Shown piece after piece: positions 36,638 through 44,413 of a stretch of DNA of 64,000 nucleotides (the first letter of the stretch is position 1; every line of letters starts with the position of its first letter). A program made the position numbers and the translations under genes. The stretch covers positions 1 to 64,000 of the forward strand of contig NZ_BSYI01000027.1 in assembly GCF_030270585.1 (NCBI RefSeq), written 5' to 3'. The notes below the pieces were generated by a model. That model saw only the letters and a list, made by a program, of their open reading frames with translations, ran no database searches and was not told the origin of the DNA. Source of the stretch: Paralimibaculum aggregatum. GTDB taxonomy: Bacteria > Pseudomonadota > Alphaproteobacteria > Rhodobacterales > Rhodobacteraceae.

Positions 36638-36795
36638 GGTGTTCTCCTTTCAGTGCTGCGCAGGCCGAACGGTGCCGCCCGCTGTCGATCTGCCGGCCCG
36701 CGGATGCCTGCGGGCTGGCGGACCGGGCGGCCGGGCCTACTCTGGCAGCGCTCGGGGTCTCGCCCGCGGGGGGCGGGCCGACCTTGCGTTCGGCA

Positions 36796-36817
36796 GACAG
36801 TTAGTATGCTAACTGTC
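36796..36817. promoter_or_regulatory. Palindromic operator at the MarR gene start
   Basis: Arms GACAGTTAG and CTAACTGTC (9 nt each) surround TATG, forming a 22-bp nearly perfect palindrome ending 3 bp before the chosen MarR start at 36821 and covering the alternative ATG at 36806. Size and symmetry match a dimeric MarR site. It lies between marR and the divergent exported-protein pair, so it could regulate both directions. Confidence 0.75.
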
Positions 36818-36820
36818 AAT

Positions 36821-37447
36821 ATGCAATGCGACCGGCATGATTTCCATGGGCTGCTGCACAGCGCACAGCTTGTCGAGGCGGAGCTGCGCCGGCATCTCGC
36901 GCCGCTCGGGGTCCGGCCGCGTCAGGCCCGGATGATCGAGGCGATCGGCCGGCTCGGGGCGGTCTCGCAGGCGGTGCTGGTACCGGAGTTCGGCGTCACC
37001 TCCGCGAGCATGAGCACGATGACCGACCGCCTGCTGGCCGCGGGATACGTGACCCGCACGGTCGATCCCGCATCGCGCCGGAAGAACCGGCTCGGGCCGG
37101 CCGGCAAGGGGCGCGCCCTGCCCGCCGGGATCACCGCGGCCTGGGACGCGACCGACGAGACCATCCGGGCGGTGCCCGGCGCAGACGCGGCCGCCTTCTC
37201 GGGCCTCGCCCGCAGGCTGCGCGACGGCCTCGGCGGAAGGCCCCCGGGCGGGCGGATCGCGGAGCGTGCCGGCAGCAGCGCCGACCGACGACAGCGCCTG
37301 GCCCGGCGCCCTCGCGCTCCGGCGCCCGCGGGCGCTAGTCCATCTGTGCCGCCGGCAGGATCTCCTGCCAGCGCAGCGCCCGCGCGGTCGCGAGCGCGTG
37401 CTCCACCGCCGCCGAATGCCGCCGGCCCGAGCGGGTCACCACGCTGA
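36821..37447 (+). CDS. MarR-family transcriptional regulator with C-terminal extension
   Basis: 208-residue winged-HTH repressor: DFHGLLHSAQLVEAELRRHL, RQARMIEAIGRLGAVSQAVL, then recognition helix TSASMSTMTDRLLAAGYVTR and the wing DPASRRKNRLGPAGKGRAL. The start ATG at 36821 leaves the palindrome intact upstream; an ATG at 36806 lies inside it. Conserved MarR sequence ends near 37250. The last ~65 residues are Arg/Pro/Ala-rich and run antisense into the convergent lysR for 113 bp, which suggests that a frameshift or lost stop has extended the frame. Confidence 0.8.
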   Translation: MQCDRHDFHGLLHSAQLVEAELRRHLAPLGVRPRQARMIEAIGRLGAVSQAVLVPEFGVTSASMSTMTDRLLAAGYVTRTVDPASRRKNRLGPAGKGRALPAGITAAWDATDETIRAVPGADAAAFSGLARRLRDGLGGRPPGGRIAERAGSSADRRQRLARRPRAPAPAGASPSVPPAGSPASAAPARSRARAPPPPNAAGPSGSPR

Positions 37448-38234
37448 CCGTGCGCGTGACCACCGGATCGACGATCTGCCGCGTCTGGATGCCCCGCATG
37501 ATCGGCAGGAACTGCGGCATCAGCGTGCAGCCGAGGCCGCTCGCGACCATCGACTGCACCCAGTCCTCGCGCTCGGTCGAGTAGCGCACCCGCACGCCCC
37601 TGTAGGGCAGATCGATCCCGAGCCTGCGGAAATTGGAGGGAAACTCGCAGTGCAGGCGCTTGACATAGTCCTCGCCATCAAGCTCGGCGAGCGGCACCGC
37701 GTTCATCGCCTCGAAGCGGTGGCCGGGGGCAAAGGCGACGAGATAGGGCTCCTCGTAGAGCTTCTCGGCGCGCAGGCTCGGGGCATAGCTCGGCTGGGTC
37801 ATCAGCGCGATATCGATCTCCGCGTTCTCGAGCGCGGCGGCGATGTCGGCGCAGTGGCTCTCCCAGATATCGAGGTCCAGGCCCGGCGCGCGCTCGGCCA
37901 GGGCGCGCAGGAAGTTGACGAGATGGCTGGCCGAGATCGTCGAGATCACGCCGATCCGGAGCCGCGTCTCGGCGGCGGCATACTTCTCCGCCTCGGTCCG
38001 GGCCGCATCGGTCGCGGCATGGGCGGCGGCGAGATGGGTCTGCATCAGGCGCCCGAGATCGGTCAGATGCGTCAGGTGCCGCTCGCGCCGGAAGAGCTGG
38101 CCGCCGAGCTCCTCCTCCAGCTTCGAGATGGCGCGCGAGAGCGTCGGGACCGCGACATCGCAGGCCTCGGCCGCCCGCGTGAAGTTCAGCGTCTGGCAGG
38201 CCGCCAGGAAATACCTGATCTGACTGAGCTCCAT
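37335..38234 (-). CDS. LysR-family transcriptional regulator
   Basis: 299-residue LysR protein. The ATG at 38234 (MELSQIRYFLAACQTLNFTR) follows AGAGGTG. The HTH contains AAEACDVAVPTLSRAISKLE. The effector domain (LRIGVISTISASHLVNFLRA, LHCEFPSNFRRLGIDL, SMVASGLGCTLMPQ) resembles the CynR/OxyR-like subset. It is convergent with marR (overlapping 3' ends) and divergent from the coiled-coil gene at 38416, which is its only plausible local target. Confidence 0.92.
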   Translation of the reverse strand: MELSQIRYFLAACQTLNFTRAAEACDVAVPTLSRAISKLEEELGGQLFRRERHLTHLTDLGRLMQTHLAAAHAATDAARTEAEKYAAAETRLRIGVISTISASHLVNFLRALAERAPGLDLDIWESHCADIAAALENAEIDIALMTQPSYAPSLRAEKLYEEPYLVAFAPGHRFEAMNAVPLAELDGEDYVKRLHCEFPSNFRRLGIDLPYRGVRVRYSTEREDWVQSMVASGLGCTLMPQFLPIMRGIQTRQIVDPVVTRTVSVVTRSGRRHSAAVEHALATARALRWQEILPAAQMD

Positions 38235-38415
38235 CGGCACCTCTGGTCCCACCGGCCGCCCCGTCGAGCCTAGGCAGGGCGCTCCGCCTTAGTCAACGCG
38301 CAACGATACGTTAGCCGCCGCGGCATGGCCGAGCGGGCCCGGAAACGCCACATTCCGATCAGTCGAAACACGGCGCCGGACCGCGGCGCACCAGTAAACC
38401 GAGAGGAAAACGCCC

Positions 38416-39315
38416 ATGGGAAAGTATGACAAGCAGATCAAGGAGGCGAACAAGATCGCCGATGGCTGGCTGAAGACGTCGCAGGAGGCCGAGGAATTCT
38501 TCATCCGCATCAAGAAAGAACAGGTGAAGTGGGAGAAGGACGAGATCAAGCGGATCGAGGGGCTGGTGAACGCGAAGGACCCGGCGGCCCAGGGCCGGAT
38601 CGAGCAGACCCGGATCTGGCTCGCGGACTACCGGAAGGAATGCGAGAAGACCTACAAGGAACACGGCAGTTTCGTGCGCGGCGAGCCGCGGCGCGGCTCG
38701 GCGGGGATCTGCGAGAAGCTCAAGCTGAAGCCGCAGGACGACGCCTACAAGGCGGTCATGGACGCGATGAAGAAGGTGCTCATCAGCCACACCAAGCAGT
38801 TCATGACCACGGAGAACGCCTGGAGCAAGGATCTGGAGCCGCGGCTCGACCTGCTCGAGTCCAAGCTCGACACCCTCGAGAAGCTGGCCAGGGGCGCGGA
38901 AGGTCAGATGGACGCCTATGGCAAGCAGCTCGCCCGCGACCTCAAGAAGTACAAGTCCGACATGGAGAGCGCGGTCAGCGCCCTGAAGGCCGACCAGATC
39001 GAGAAGAACATCAAGGACATGACCTCGGACCGCGAGGGCTTTCTCGGCGGCCTCGAGAAGGCGCGCCGGGACGCCTACCAGCTCTGGACCGACCGGATCG
39101 CCATTGCCGATCGGCTGAAGGAGCTGGCGGTGAAGAACTACAAGCGCATCCTCAAGTCGATCCCGCAGGACGTGCGCGACAAGCCGATGTTCGCCCGCGC
39201 CCTGAAGATGCTCGAGCTCGCGCTCAAGGAGGCCGCGAAGGCGCTGAACGAGGTCCAGGGCCGGTTCAAGACGGCGAAGGCGACCTTCGAGAAGATCTAT
39301 CCCGAACTGGTCTGA
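38416..39315 (+). CDS. Lys/Glu-rich coiled-coil protein, unknown function
   Basis: 299-residue soluble, highly charged protein starting MGKYDKQIKEANKIADGWLK, with GAGAGGAAAA upstream of the ATG. It is almost entirely helical, with heptad-like stretches (LDLLESKLDTLEKLARGAEG, RDLKKYKSDMESAVSALKAD). It has no signal peptide, membrane span or recognisable domain. It shares character, though no obvious motif, with the helical tail of the PGBD protein at 24317. It could be a scaffold or an effector-like protein; no function is assigned. Confidence 0.75.
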   Translation: MGKYDKQIKEANKIADGWLKTSQEAEEFFIRIKKEQVKWEKDEIKRIEGLVNAKDPAAQGRIEQTRIWLADYRKECEKTYKEHGSFVRGEPRRGSAGICEKLKLKPQDDAYKAVMDAMKKVLISHTKQFMTTENAWSKDLEPRLDLLESKLDTLEKLARGAEGQMDAYGKQLARDLKKYKSDMESAVSALKADQIEKNIKDMTSDREGFLGGLEKARRDAYQLWTDRIAIADRLKELAVKNYKRILKSIPQDVRDKPMFARALKMLELALKEAAKALNEVQGRFKTAKATFEKIYPELV

Positions 39316-39335
39316 TCGCCGCCGCGGCGCCGGCG

Positions 39336-39363
39336 GGCCTCCCGCCCGGCGATGCGGGAGGCC
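39336..39363. terminator. Bidirectional hairpin between convergent genes
   Basis: GGCCTCCCGC (39336-39345) pairs perfectly with GCGGGAGGCC (39354-39363) across an 8-nt loop, 20 bp after the coiled-coil stop and below the BCCT/microprotein unit. A rho-independent-type stem without a marked U-tract. Confidence 0.6.
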
Positions 39364-39439
39364 GCGCCCGATCGGCCCTGCCGGCGAGGCCGGGCCGACA
39401 CGCCCCCTGCCCCGCCGGAGCGGCCGGCGCCCCGGCGGA

Positions 39440-39532
39440 TCAGGGCTGCGGGCGCATGGCGAGCCAGACCAGGAAGCCGAAATAGCCGAAGACCAGGAGG
39501 TTCAGCACGGTATCGACGAGGTTGCCGCTCAT
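39440..39532 (-). CDS. 30-residue membrane microprotein coupled to the BCCT transporter
   Basis: Encodes MSGNLVDTVLNLLVFGYFGF followed by LVWLAMRPQP. It is one hydrophobic helix (about residues 6-26) with a short N-terminus and a basic/Pro tail. Its ATG overlaps the transporter stop in ATGA, the strongest sign that it is translated. Small single-span partners are known for other sodium-coupled carriers (for example MetS of the MetPS methionine/alanine importer). A similar accessory role for a BCCT carrier is inferred from position and size only. It is too short for most gene finders. Confidence 0.65.
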   Translation of the reverse strand: MSGNLVDTVLNLLVFGYFGFLVWLAMRPQP

Positions 39533-41013
39533 TGGTCGTTCTCCCGCCGCAGCGACCGGAACAGGCACAGCACCAGTATCGGCACGATGAAGATGAAGGC
39601 GATCGCCGACAGCGCGATCACCGAGCGCACCAGCCCGATATCGCCGACCAGGATCATCGCCAGCCCCAGCGCACCCAGCACCGCCCCCCAGATCAGGCGC
39701 AGGCGCACCGGCGGGTTCTCGTCGCCCTCGGTGGCGAACATCGCGAGCACGAAGCCGGCGCTGACCACCGAGGTCACGACGAAGAGGAAGGCGGCAAGGA
39801 TGGTCGCCCCGCTGGTCAGCGTAGCGAGCGGGAACCGCGCGAGCAGGGCGAAGGTGGTGGCGTCGAGGCTCTCGAGATTGACCGCGGCGAGCGCGCCCTC
39901 GATGCGCAGCGAGTCGTAGAAGCCGAGCCCTCCGAAGACCCCGAACCAGATCAGCGAGAACAGCGTCGGCGCCAGGATCACCCCGGCGAGGAACTCCCGG
40001 ATCGTCCGCCCGCGCGAGATCCGCGCGATGAAGACCCCCACGAAGGGCGACCAGGCCAGCCACCAGATCATGTAGTTGAGCGTCCAGCCCTGGAACCAGC
40101 CGACGACATCCTCCTCGAGGAACTCCGCCGTCGCGAACCCGGCGGGCAGGACATGCGCGAGATAGCGGCCGAAGCCGGTGACGATCGCGTTCATCAGGTA
40201 GGAGGTCGGCCCGAAGACCAGCAGGTAGAGCATCAGCCCGATGGCGAGGGCCATGGCGATGTTGGAGAGCCGCGCCATGCCGTCGCCGAGATCGAGCCGG
40301 AGCGGGATCGCGAAACCGATGCACATGGCCGCAAAGACCGCGGCGGTCAGCCCCGCCGAGGGCGCGATGCCGAACATGCCGGCCAGCCCGGTCTGCACCT
40401 GGAAGACCCCCATGGCGAGCGAGCCCGCAAGCCCCACCGCGATGGCGACGATGGCGAGCAGGTCGAAGATCCAGCCCATCGCGCGGGTCCAGCGCGCCTC
40501 GCCGAAGCTGTCGCGCACCGGCGCGCTCAGCAGCAGCGGCCGGCCGCGCCGGAAGCCGAAATAGGCGATCACGAGGCCGACCATCCCGTAGATCGCCCAG
40601 GCATGGAAACCCCAGTTGAGATAGGTGACGAAGAGCGCCATCCCGGCGGCCCGCGACGGCGGCGCATGGGCGCCGAGGGTGGCGAAATGGGTCAGCGGCT
40701 CGGCGGCGCCATAGAACAGCAGGCCCACCCCCATGCCGGCGGCGAACAGCATCGCGATCCAGGACGGCGTGGAGAACTCCGGCTCCGATCCCTCCGGCCC
40801 GAGGCGCACCCTGCCGAGCGGCGAGAGCGCGAGATAGATCGCGGCGAAGAGCAGCCCGCTGGCCGTCAGCATGATGAACCAGCCGCGGCTCTCGAACTGT
40901 GCCCCCACGATGGCCGCCGCGCCGGCGCCAAGCCCCTGTGGGTCGAGGATGCCCCAGAGGGCGATCGCCGCGCTCAGCGTGAGCGCGGTCATGAGCATCG
41001 GGCTCGCTTTCAT
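39529..41013 (-). CDS. BCCT-family betaine/carnitine/choline-type transporter
   Basis: 494-residue, 12-TM secondary carrier for quaternary ammonium or related compounds. The ATG at 41013 gives MKASPMLMTALTLSAAIALW; longer in-frame starts add a low-complexity tail. Hallmarks are LLFYGAAEPLTHFATLG, FVTYLNWGFHAWAIYGMVGL and the Trp-rich TM8 motif MIWWLAWSPFVGVFIARISR (about residues 313-332) that forms the substrate box. The long charged C-terminal osmosensor extension of BetP is absent. It may take up osmolytes or a nutrient. Confidence 0.93.
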   Translation of the reverse strand: MKASPMLMTALTLSAAIALWGILDPQGLGAGAAAIVGAQFESRGWFIMLTASGLLFAAIYLALSPLGRVRLGPEGSEPEFSTPSWIAMLFAAGMGVGLLFYGAAEPLTHFATLGAHAPPSRAAGMALFVTYLNWGFHAWAIYGMVGLVIAYFGFRRGRPLLLSAPVRDSFGEARWTRAMGWIFDLLAIVAIAVGLAGSLAMGVFQVQTGLAGMFGIAPSAGLTAAVFAAMCIGFAIPLRLDLGDGMARLSNIAMALAIGLMLYLLVFGPTSYLMNAIVTGFGRYLAHVLPAGFATAEFLEEDVVGWFQGWTLNYMIWWLAWSPFVGVFIARISRGRTIREFLAGVILAPTLFSLIWFGVFGGLGFYDSLRIEGALAAVNLESLDATTFALLARFPLATLTSGATILAAFLFVVTSVVSAGFVLAMFATEGDENPPVRLRLIWGAVLGALGLAMILVGDIGLVRSVIALSAIAFIFIVPILVLCLFRSLRRENDQ

Positions 41014-41351
41014 CCGGACCGTCCCCTCTTCTCGGAAATTCGTGCTTTGATGCGCGGCGCCGCGTACCGCGCCTTCGGCTCGCGCCACACTGCCCGAAGG
41101 AGCGGAGACGCTGCAACGATGGCCGGCGCGGCGGATCGCCGGCGCGTTTCGGTTGCGCGCGGGTCTTGAAGATGCAGCGCTGCCCGTTTCAACTGGTGGC
41201 ACCGGCACGGGATGCTACCGCCCTGCCGGAGCGGCGGCCGGGGACCCTCCGGCACGCGATGGAGCGCCGGTCGACGGCCGGATGATGCAGGGAACGGCGA
41301 AACGGGCCTCCGGCCGGGCAGCGGATGCCCGCCGAGGCGCCAGGGAAACGC
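41014..41351. other. Divergent promoter gap between BCCT and CPA1 genes
   Basis: 338 bp between divergent transporter genes. No gene, repeat or recognisable operator was found by eye; both promoters should lie here. Confidence 0.45.
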
Positions 41352-42560
41352 ATGGAACATTATCTCGTCTACATTGCCCTCGCGATGCTGCTCTACTGCA
41401 TGTTCTCGGCGAGGATCGGTGCCGCCGGCATCACGATGCCGATGGTCTGCCTCGCGCTCGGCGTCGTCCTCGGGGTCGGCGACCTGGCGCTCGACATGGA
41501 GCGGGCCACGACCTTCCACCACCTGGCCGAAGTGACGCTGGCGCTGCTTCTCTTCGCCGACGCGACGAGCCTGCGCGGCAAGACCCTGAACCAGATCAGC
41601 CAGCGGACCCGGCGCATGCTGCTGCTGGGCCTGCCGCTGGCCATCGGGATCGGCGCCCTGGTCAACCTGCTCGTGCTGCCGGGCTGGCCGATCTGGGAGG
41701 CCTGCCTGCTGGCCGCGCTGCTGGCCCCGACCGATGCGGCGCTCGGGCAGTCGATCCGCTCGAACGAACGCATCCCGCAGACCCTTCGCGACGCGATGAA
41801 CGCCGAGAGCGGGCTGAACGACGGCCTCGCCCTGCCCTTCGTGATCTTCTTCGCCGGGCTCGCGGCGGGCACGGCCGACCCGGCTCTCGGCGATGCCGCG
41901 CTGCTGTCGCTGGTGGCCACCCAGATCGGCACCGGCGTCATCGTCGGCCTGCTGGGCGGCATCGCCATCGGCAGGCTGACCAATCTCGTCGCGGCACGCG
42001 GGCTGATGGAGAAGGATCTCGGCCAGGTCGGGCTGCTGCTCTTCGTCGGCTTCATCTTCTTCGCCGCCGAGCATGTCGGGGGCAATGCCTTCGTCGCGGT
42101 CTTTGTCGCCGGGATCGCCTTCGCCAATGCCGCGACGGTCTCGGTGCTGCCGGCGCGCCACTTCCTGGAGAGCGACGGGCAGTTCCTCGCCATGCTCAGC
42201 TTCTTCTTCATCGGCGCGCTGTTCGTTCCCGAGGCGCTGGCGCTGCTGACGCCGGGCGGCCTGCTGGTGGTGGTGCTGTCGCTGCTGGTCGTGCGCCCGC
42301 TCGCGATCTGGATCTCGCTGATCGGCACCGAGACATCGGCCAGCGAGCGGCTCTTCTATGGCTGGTTCGGGCCGCGGGGCCTCGCCACGGCGCTCTTCGC
42401 GGTCTTCGTCGCGGTGGATTTCGGTAGCCTGCCCCTGCTCCGCGAGATCATCGCGATCGCGATCACCGCCGTGCTGGTCTCGGCCTTCGCGCATGGGATC
42501 ACCGCCAAATACGCGCCGGAGATCTTCCGGCTCGGCGGCGATCGTGCGCGCGGCGGCTAG
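41352..42560 (+). CDS. CPA1-family Na+(K+)/H+ antiporter (NhaP-like)
   Basis: 402-residue membrane antiporter. The ATG at 41352 gives MEHYLVYIALAMLLYCMFSA. The ion-binding motifs are LLAPTDAALGQSIRSN (TD in TM4) and DAMNAESGLNDGLALPFVIF (ND in TM5, about residues 145-165), both characteristic of CPA1 exchangers. It also has FYGWFGPRGLATALFAVF near the C-terminus. It is shorter than NhaP proteins with cytoplasmic regulatory tails. Position beside a BCCT carrier and amino-acid decarboxylases fits pH and ion homeostasis. Confidence 0.93.
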   Translation: MEHYLVYIALAMLLYCMFSARIGAAGITMPMVCLALGVVLGVGDLALDMERATTFHHLAEVTLALLLFADATSLRGKTLNQISQRTRRMLLLGLPLAIGIGALVNLLVLPGWPIWEACLLAALLAPTDAALGQSIRSNERIPQTLRDAMNAESGLNDGLALPFVIFFAGLAAGTADPALGDAALLSLVATQIGTGVIVGLLGGIAIGRLTNLVAARGLMEKDLGQVGLLLFVGFIFFAAEHVGGNAFVAVFVAGIAFANAATVSVLPARHFLESDGQFLAMLSFFFIGALFVPEALALLTPGGLLVVVLSLLVVRPLAIWISLIGTETSASERLFYGWFGPRGLATALFAVFVAVDFGSLPLLREIIAIAITAVLVSAFAHGITAKYAPEIFRLGGDRARGG

Positions 42561-42584
42561 CCCGCAGGCCGGGAAGGCCGTCAT

Positions 42585-42605
42585 GCCGGCACCTCTGGTG
42601 CCGGC
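42585..42605. terminator. Convergent-gene terminator hairpin
   Basis: GCCGGCACC (42585-42593), loop TCT, GGTGCCGGC (42597-42605): a perfect 9-bp stem in the 59-bp gap between the antiporter and aspartate decarboxylase 3' ends. It probably serves both strands. Confidence 0.7.
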
Positions 42606-42619
42606 GGCGGCAAGCCGGG

Positions 42620-44308
42620 TCAGGCCGTGATCCTCTCGCCCTTCGATGCCTGATAGGCCTGGTAGTAGCCCCGGGCGATCGAGCGGATGGCGCGGCCGAT
42701 CTCGGAATAGGCATCGTCGTCGAGATTGGCGAAGGACACCCGGGCCGACCAGTTCGGCGCGGCGAAGCCCGAGCCGTTGAGCAGCACGATGCCATAGTCC
42801 TCGGCCAGCCGGAACGGGATGTCGAGCGGGTGGATGTTCTCCTTCACCCAGGTCGCCACCTCGTCGCCGGCATATTTGCGCAGCCAGAACTCGAGATCGA
42901 CGATGCCGTAATAGTAGTCGAAATACGGCCCCGGGTTCGACTCGATGCCCATGCCCTCCACCAGGTTGCGGAACCGCCGCTGGCAGATCGCGATGCAGGA
43001 CTGCTGGTAGATCTTCTCGCTGTCCATCATCTCGACCAGGCCGAACAGCGTCATCATCACCTGCTGGGGCAGCGAGAGGCCGGAGGTGTGGTTGAGCGCC
43101 ACGTCGCGGCTGTCGGCCACCACGCGGTCGATGAACCTGACCTCGCGCGGCTTGGGCGTGAGCGCCCGGTAGCGGGCGTCGAGCTTCTCCTGGATCTCCT
43201 CGGGATGCGCCTGGATCTTCTCGTCGAAGATATTGTCCTCGGCCACCGCGATCACCCCCAGCCGCCAGCCGGTGCAGCCGAAATACTTCGAGTAGGAATA
43301 GACGCCGATGGTGTTGCGCGGCAGGTGGCCGAGCAGCGACTCGAAGCCCGGCACGAAGGTGCCATAGACGTCGTCGGTCAGGATCATAAGGTCGGGGCGC
43401 CTGGTCTTCACGAAATGCACGAGCCGGCCGATCGCGTCGGGGTCCATGGCGGCGGCCGAGGGGTTGCCCGGGTTGACCATGAACAGCGCCTTGACCTTGG
43501 GGTCCTCCAGCGCGGTCAGGTCCTCCTCGGTGAGCTGGAACTTGTCCTCCTGCTCGGCATTCACCCGGATGCAGTGCAGCCCGTAATCCTCGAGCTCGGG
43601 CATCTCGAGATAGGGCGTGAAGATCGGCGTGCCGAGCGCGATGGTATCGCCGGCGTTCAGCAGCCGCTGGTTCTTCAGCGCCTTGAAGATGTAGCACATC
43701 GCCGCCGTGCCGCCCTCCACCGGGTAGAGGTCGAACTTCATGTCCGGCCGGTGGCCGGCGCACATCGCCCACATCAGGTATTCATGGGTGATGATCTCGT
43801 TGTGGTGCAGCGCGCGGTCGGGCACCGGATAGTTGTCGCCGATGATCGAGTCGGTCAGCTCGTGCAGGAAGGCGTCGGCGTCGAAACCGAACTTGCCGAT
43901 GGCGAACTCGACCGCGTCCGAGAGGGTGCGGGCGGGGGGGATGCCCTCGTCCACGTCCCGGTCCTCCTCCTGGAGCGCGATCTGCTTGCCGACCCATCGG
44001 GTGAACCGGGCATGGGCGCCCTCGCGCGGCGGCATCCCGGCGATGCCCGCAACCGGGTCGTCATAGCTGCGCCTGGCTTCGGTGAGCGCGAACTGCCCGA
44101 GCAGGAAGAACGCCTCGCGGGCGCGCGTCGCGATCCAGTTCGGGTTGCCGCGGCCGGCGTTGAGGAAGGCCTTGGCGGAGTGTTCCGACCCCGCGCGCGC
44201 GAGCTTGATGAGCTCGTCCTTGATCTCGAAGGGGCTGAGATGCGCGAGGCTCTCGTAGTAGCTCGTGCCGAGCCTGACGCTGCCCATCTCGCTGTCCTGA
44301 TGGTCCAT
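42620..44308 (-). CDS. asdA: Aspartate 4-decarboxylase / aspartate aminotransferase
   Basis: 562-residue PLP enzyme converting L-aspartate to L-alanine and CO2, consuming a proton. The ATG at 44308 follows GGGGGAGG. AsdA features include NAGRGNPNWIATRAREAFFL at the N-terminus, YPVEGGTAAMCYIFKALKNQ, MVNPGNPSA, LTDDVYGTFVPGF and the PLP lysine in VYSYSKYFGCTGWRLG (Lys341). Its length fits known AsdA proteins (about 530-550). It lies 105 bp downstream of the AspT-type exchanger gene, the classic AspT/AsdA pair that builds a proton-motive force by aspartate/alanine exchange. An inverted-repeat cluster and a terminator-like hairpin lie in that gap. Confidence 0.94.
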   Translation of the reverse strand: MDHQDSEMGSVRLGTSYYESLAHLSPFEIKDELIKLARAGSEHSAKAFLNAGRGNPNWIATRAREAFFLLGQFALTEARRSYDDPVAGIAGMPPREGAHARFTRWVGKQIALQEEDRDVDEGIPPARTLSDAVEFAIGKFGFDADAFLHELTDSIIGDNYPVPDRALHHNEIITHEYLMWAMCAGHRPDMKFDLYPVEGGTAAMCYIFKALKNQRLLNAGDTIALGTPIFTPYLEMPELEDYGLHCIRVNAEQEDKFQLTEEDLTALEDPKVKALFMVNPGNPSAAAMDPDAIGRLVHFVKTRRPDLMILTDDVYGTFVPGFESLLGHLPRNTIGVYSYSKYFGCTGWRLGVIAVAEDNIFDEKIQAHPEEIQEKLDARYRALTPKPREVRFIDRVVADSRDVALNHTSGLSLPQQVMMTLFGLVEMMDSEKIYQQSCIAICQRRFRNLVEGMGIESNPGPYFDYYYGIVDLEFWLRKYAGDEVATWVKENIHPLDIPFRLAEDYGIVLLNGSGFAAPNWSARVSFANLDDDAYSEIGRAIRSIARGYYQAYQASKGERITA

Positions 44309-44333
44309 GCCGATTTCCTCCCCCTGTTTGCAA

Positions 44334-44356
44334 GTTCGCAGCGAACAACCGTTCGC
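44334..44356 (-). promoter_or_regulatory. Alternating inverted repeats upstream of asdA
   Basis: Read toward asdA, the order is GCGAAC-GGTT-GTTCGC-T-GCGAAC. The middle arm can pair with either neighbour, so two mutually exclusive hairpins are possible, ending about 25 nt before the asdA ATG. It could be an operator or an RNA leader switch; the trigger is unknown. Confidence 0.55.
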
Positions 44357-44383
44357 ATCTGACATCCGTGCCGTTGTGCAGGG

Positions 44384-44407
44384 GTGGCGGCCGGAAAGGG
44401 CCGCCAC
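44384..44407 (-). terminator. Hairpin just after the AspT stop
   Basis: GTGGCGGCC (44384-44392), loop GGAAAG, GGCCGCCAC (44399-44407): a perfect 9-bp stem starting 6 bp after the exchanger stop codon. It is probably a terminator or attenuator between the exchanger and asdA. Confidence 0.65.
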
Positions 44408-44413
44408 ACCCCG

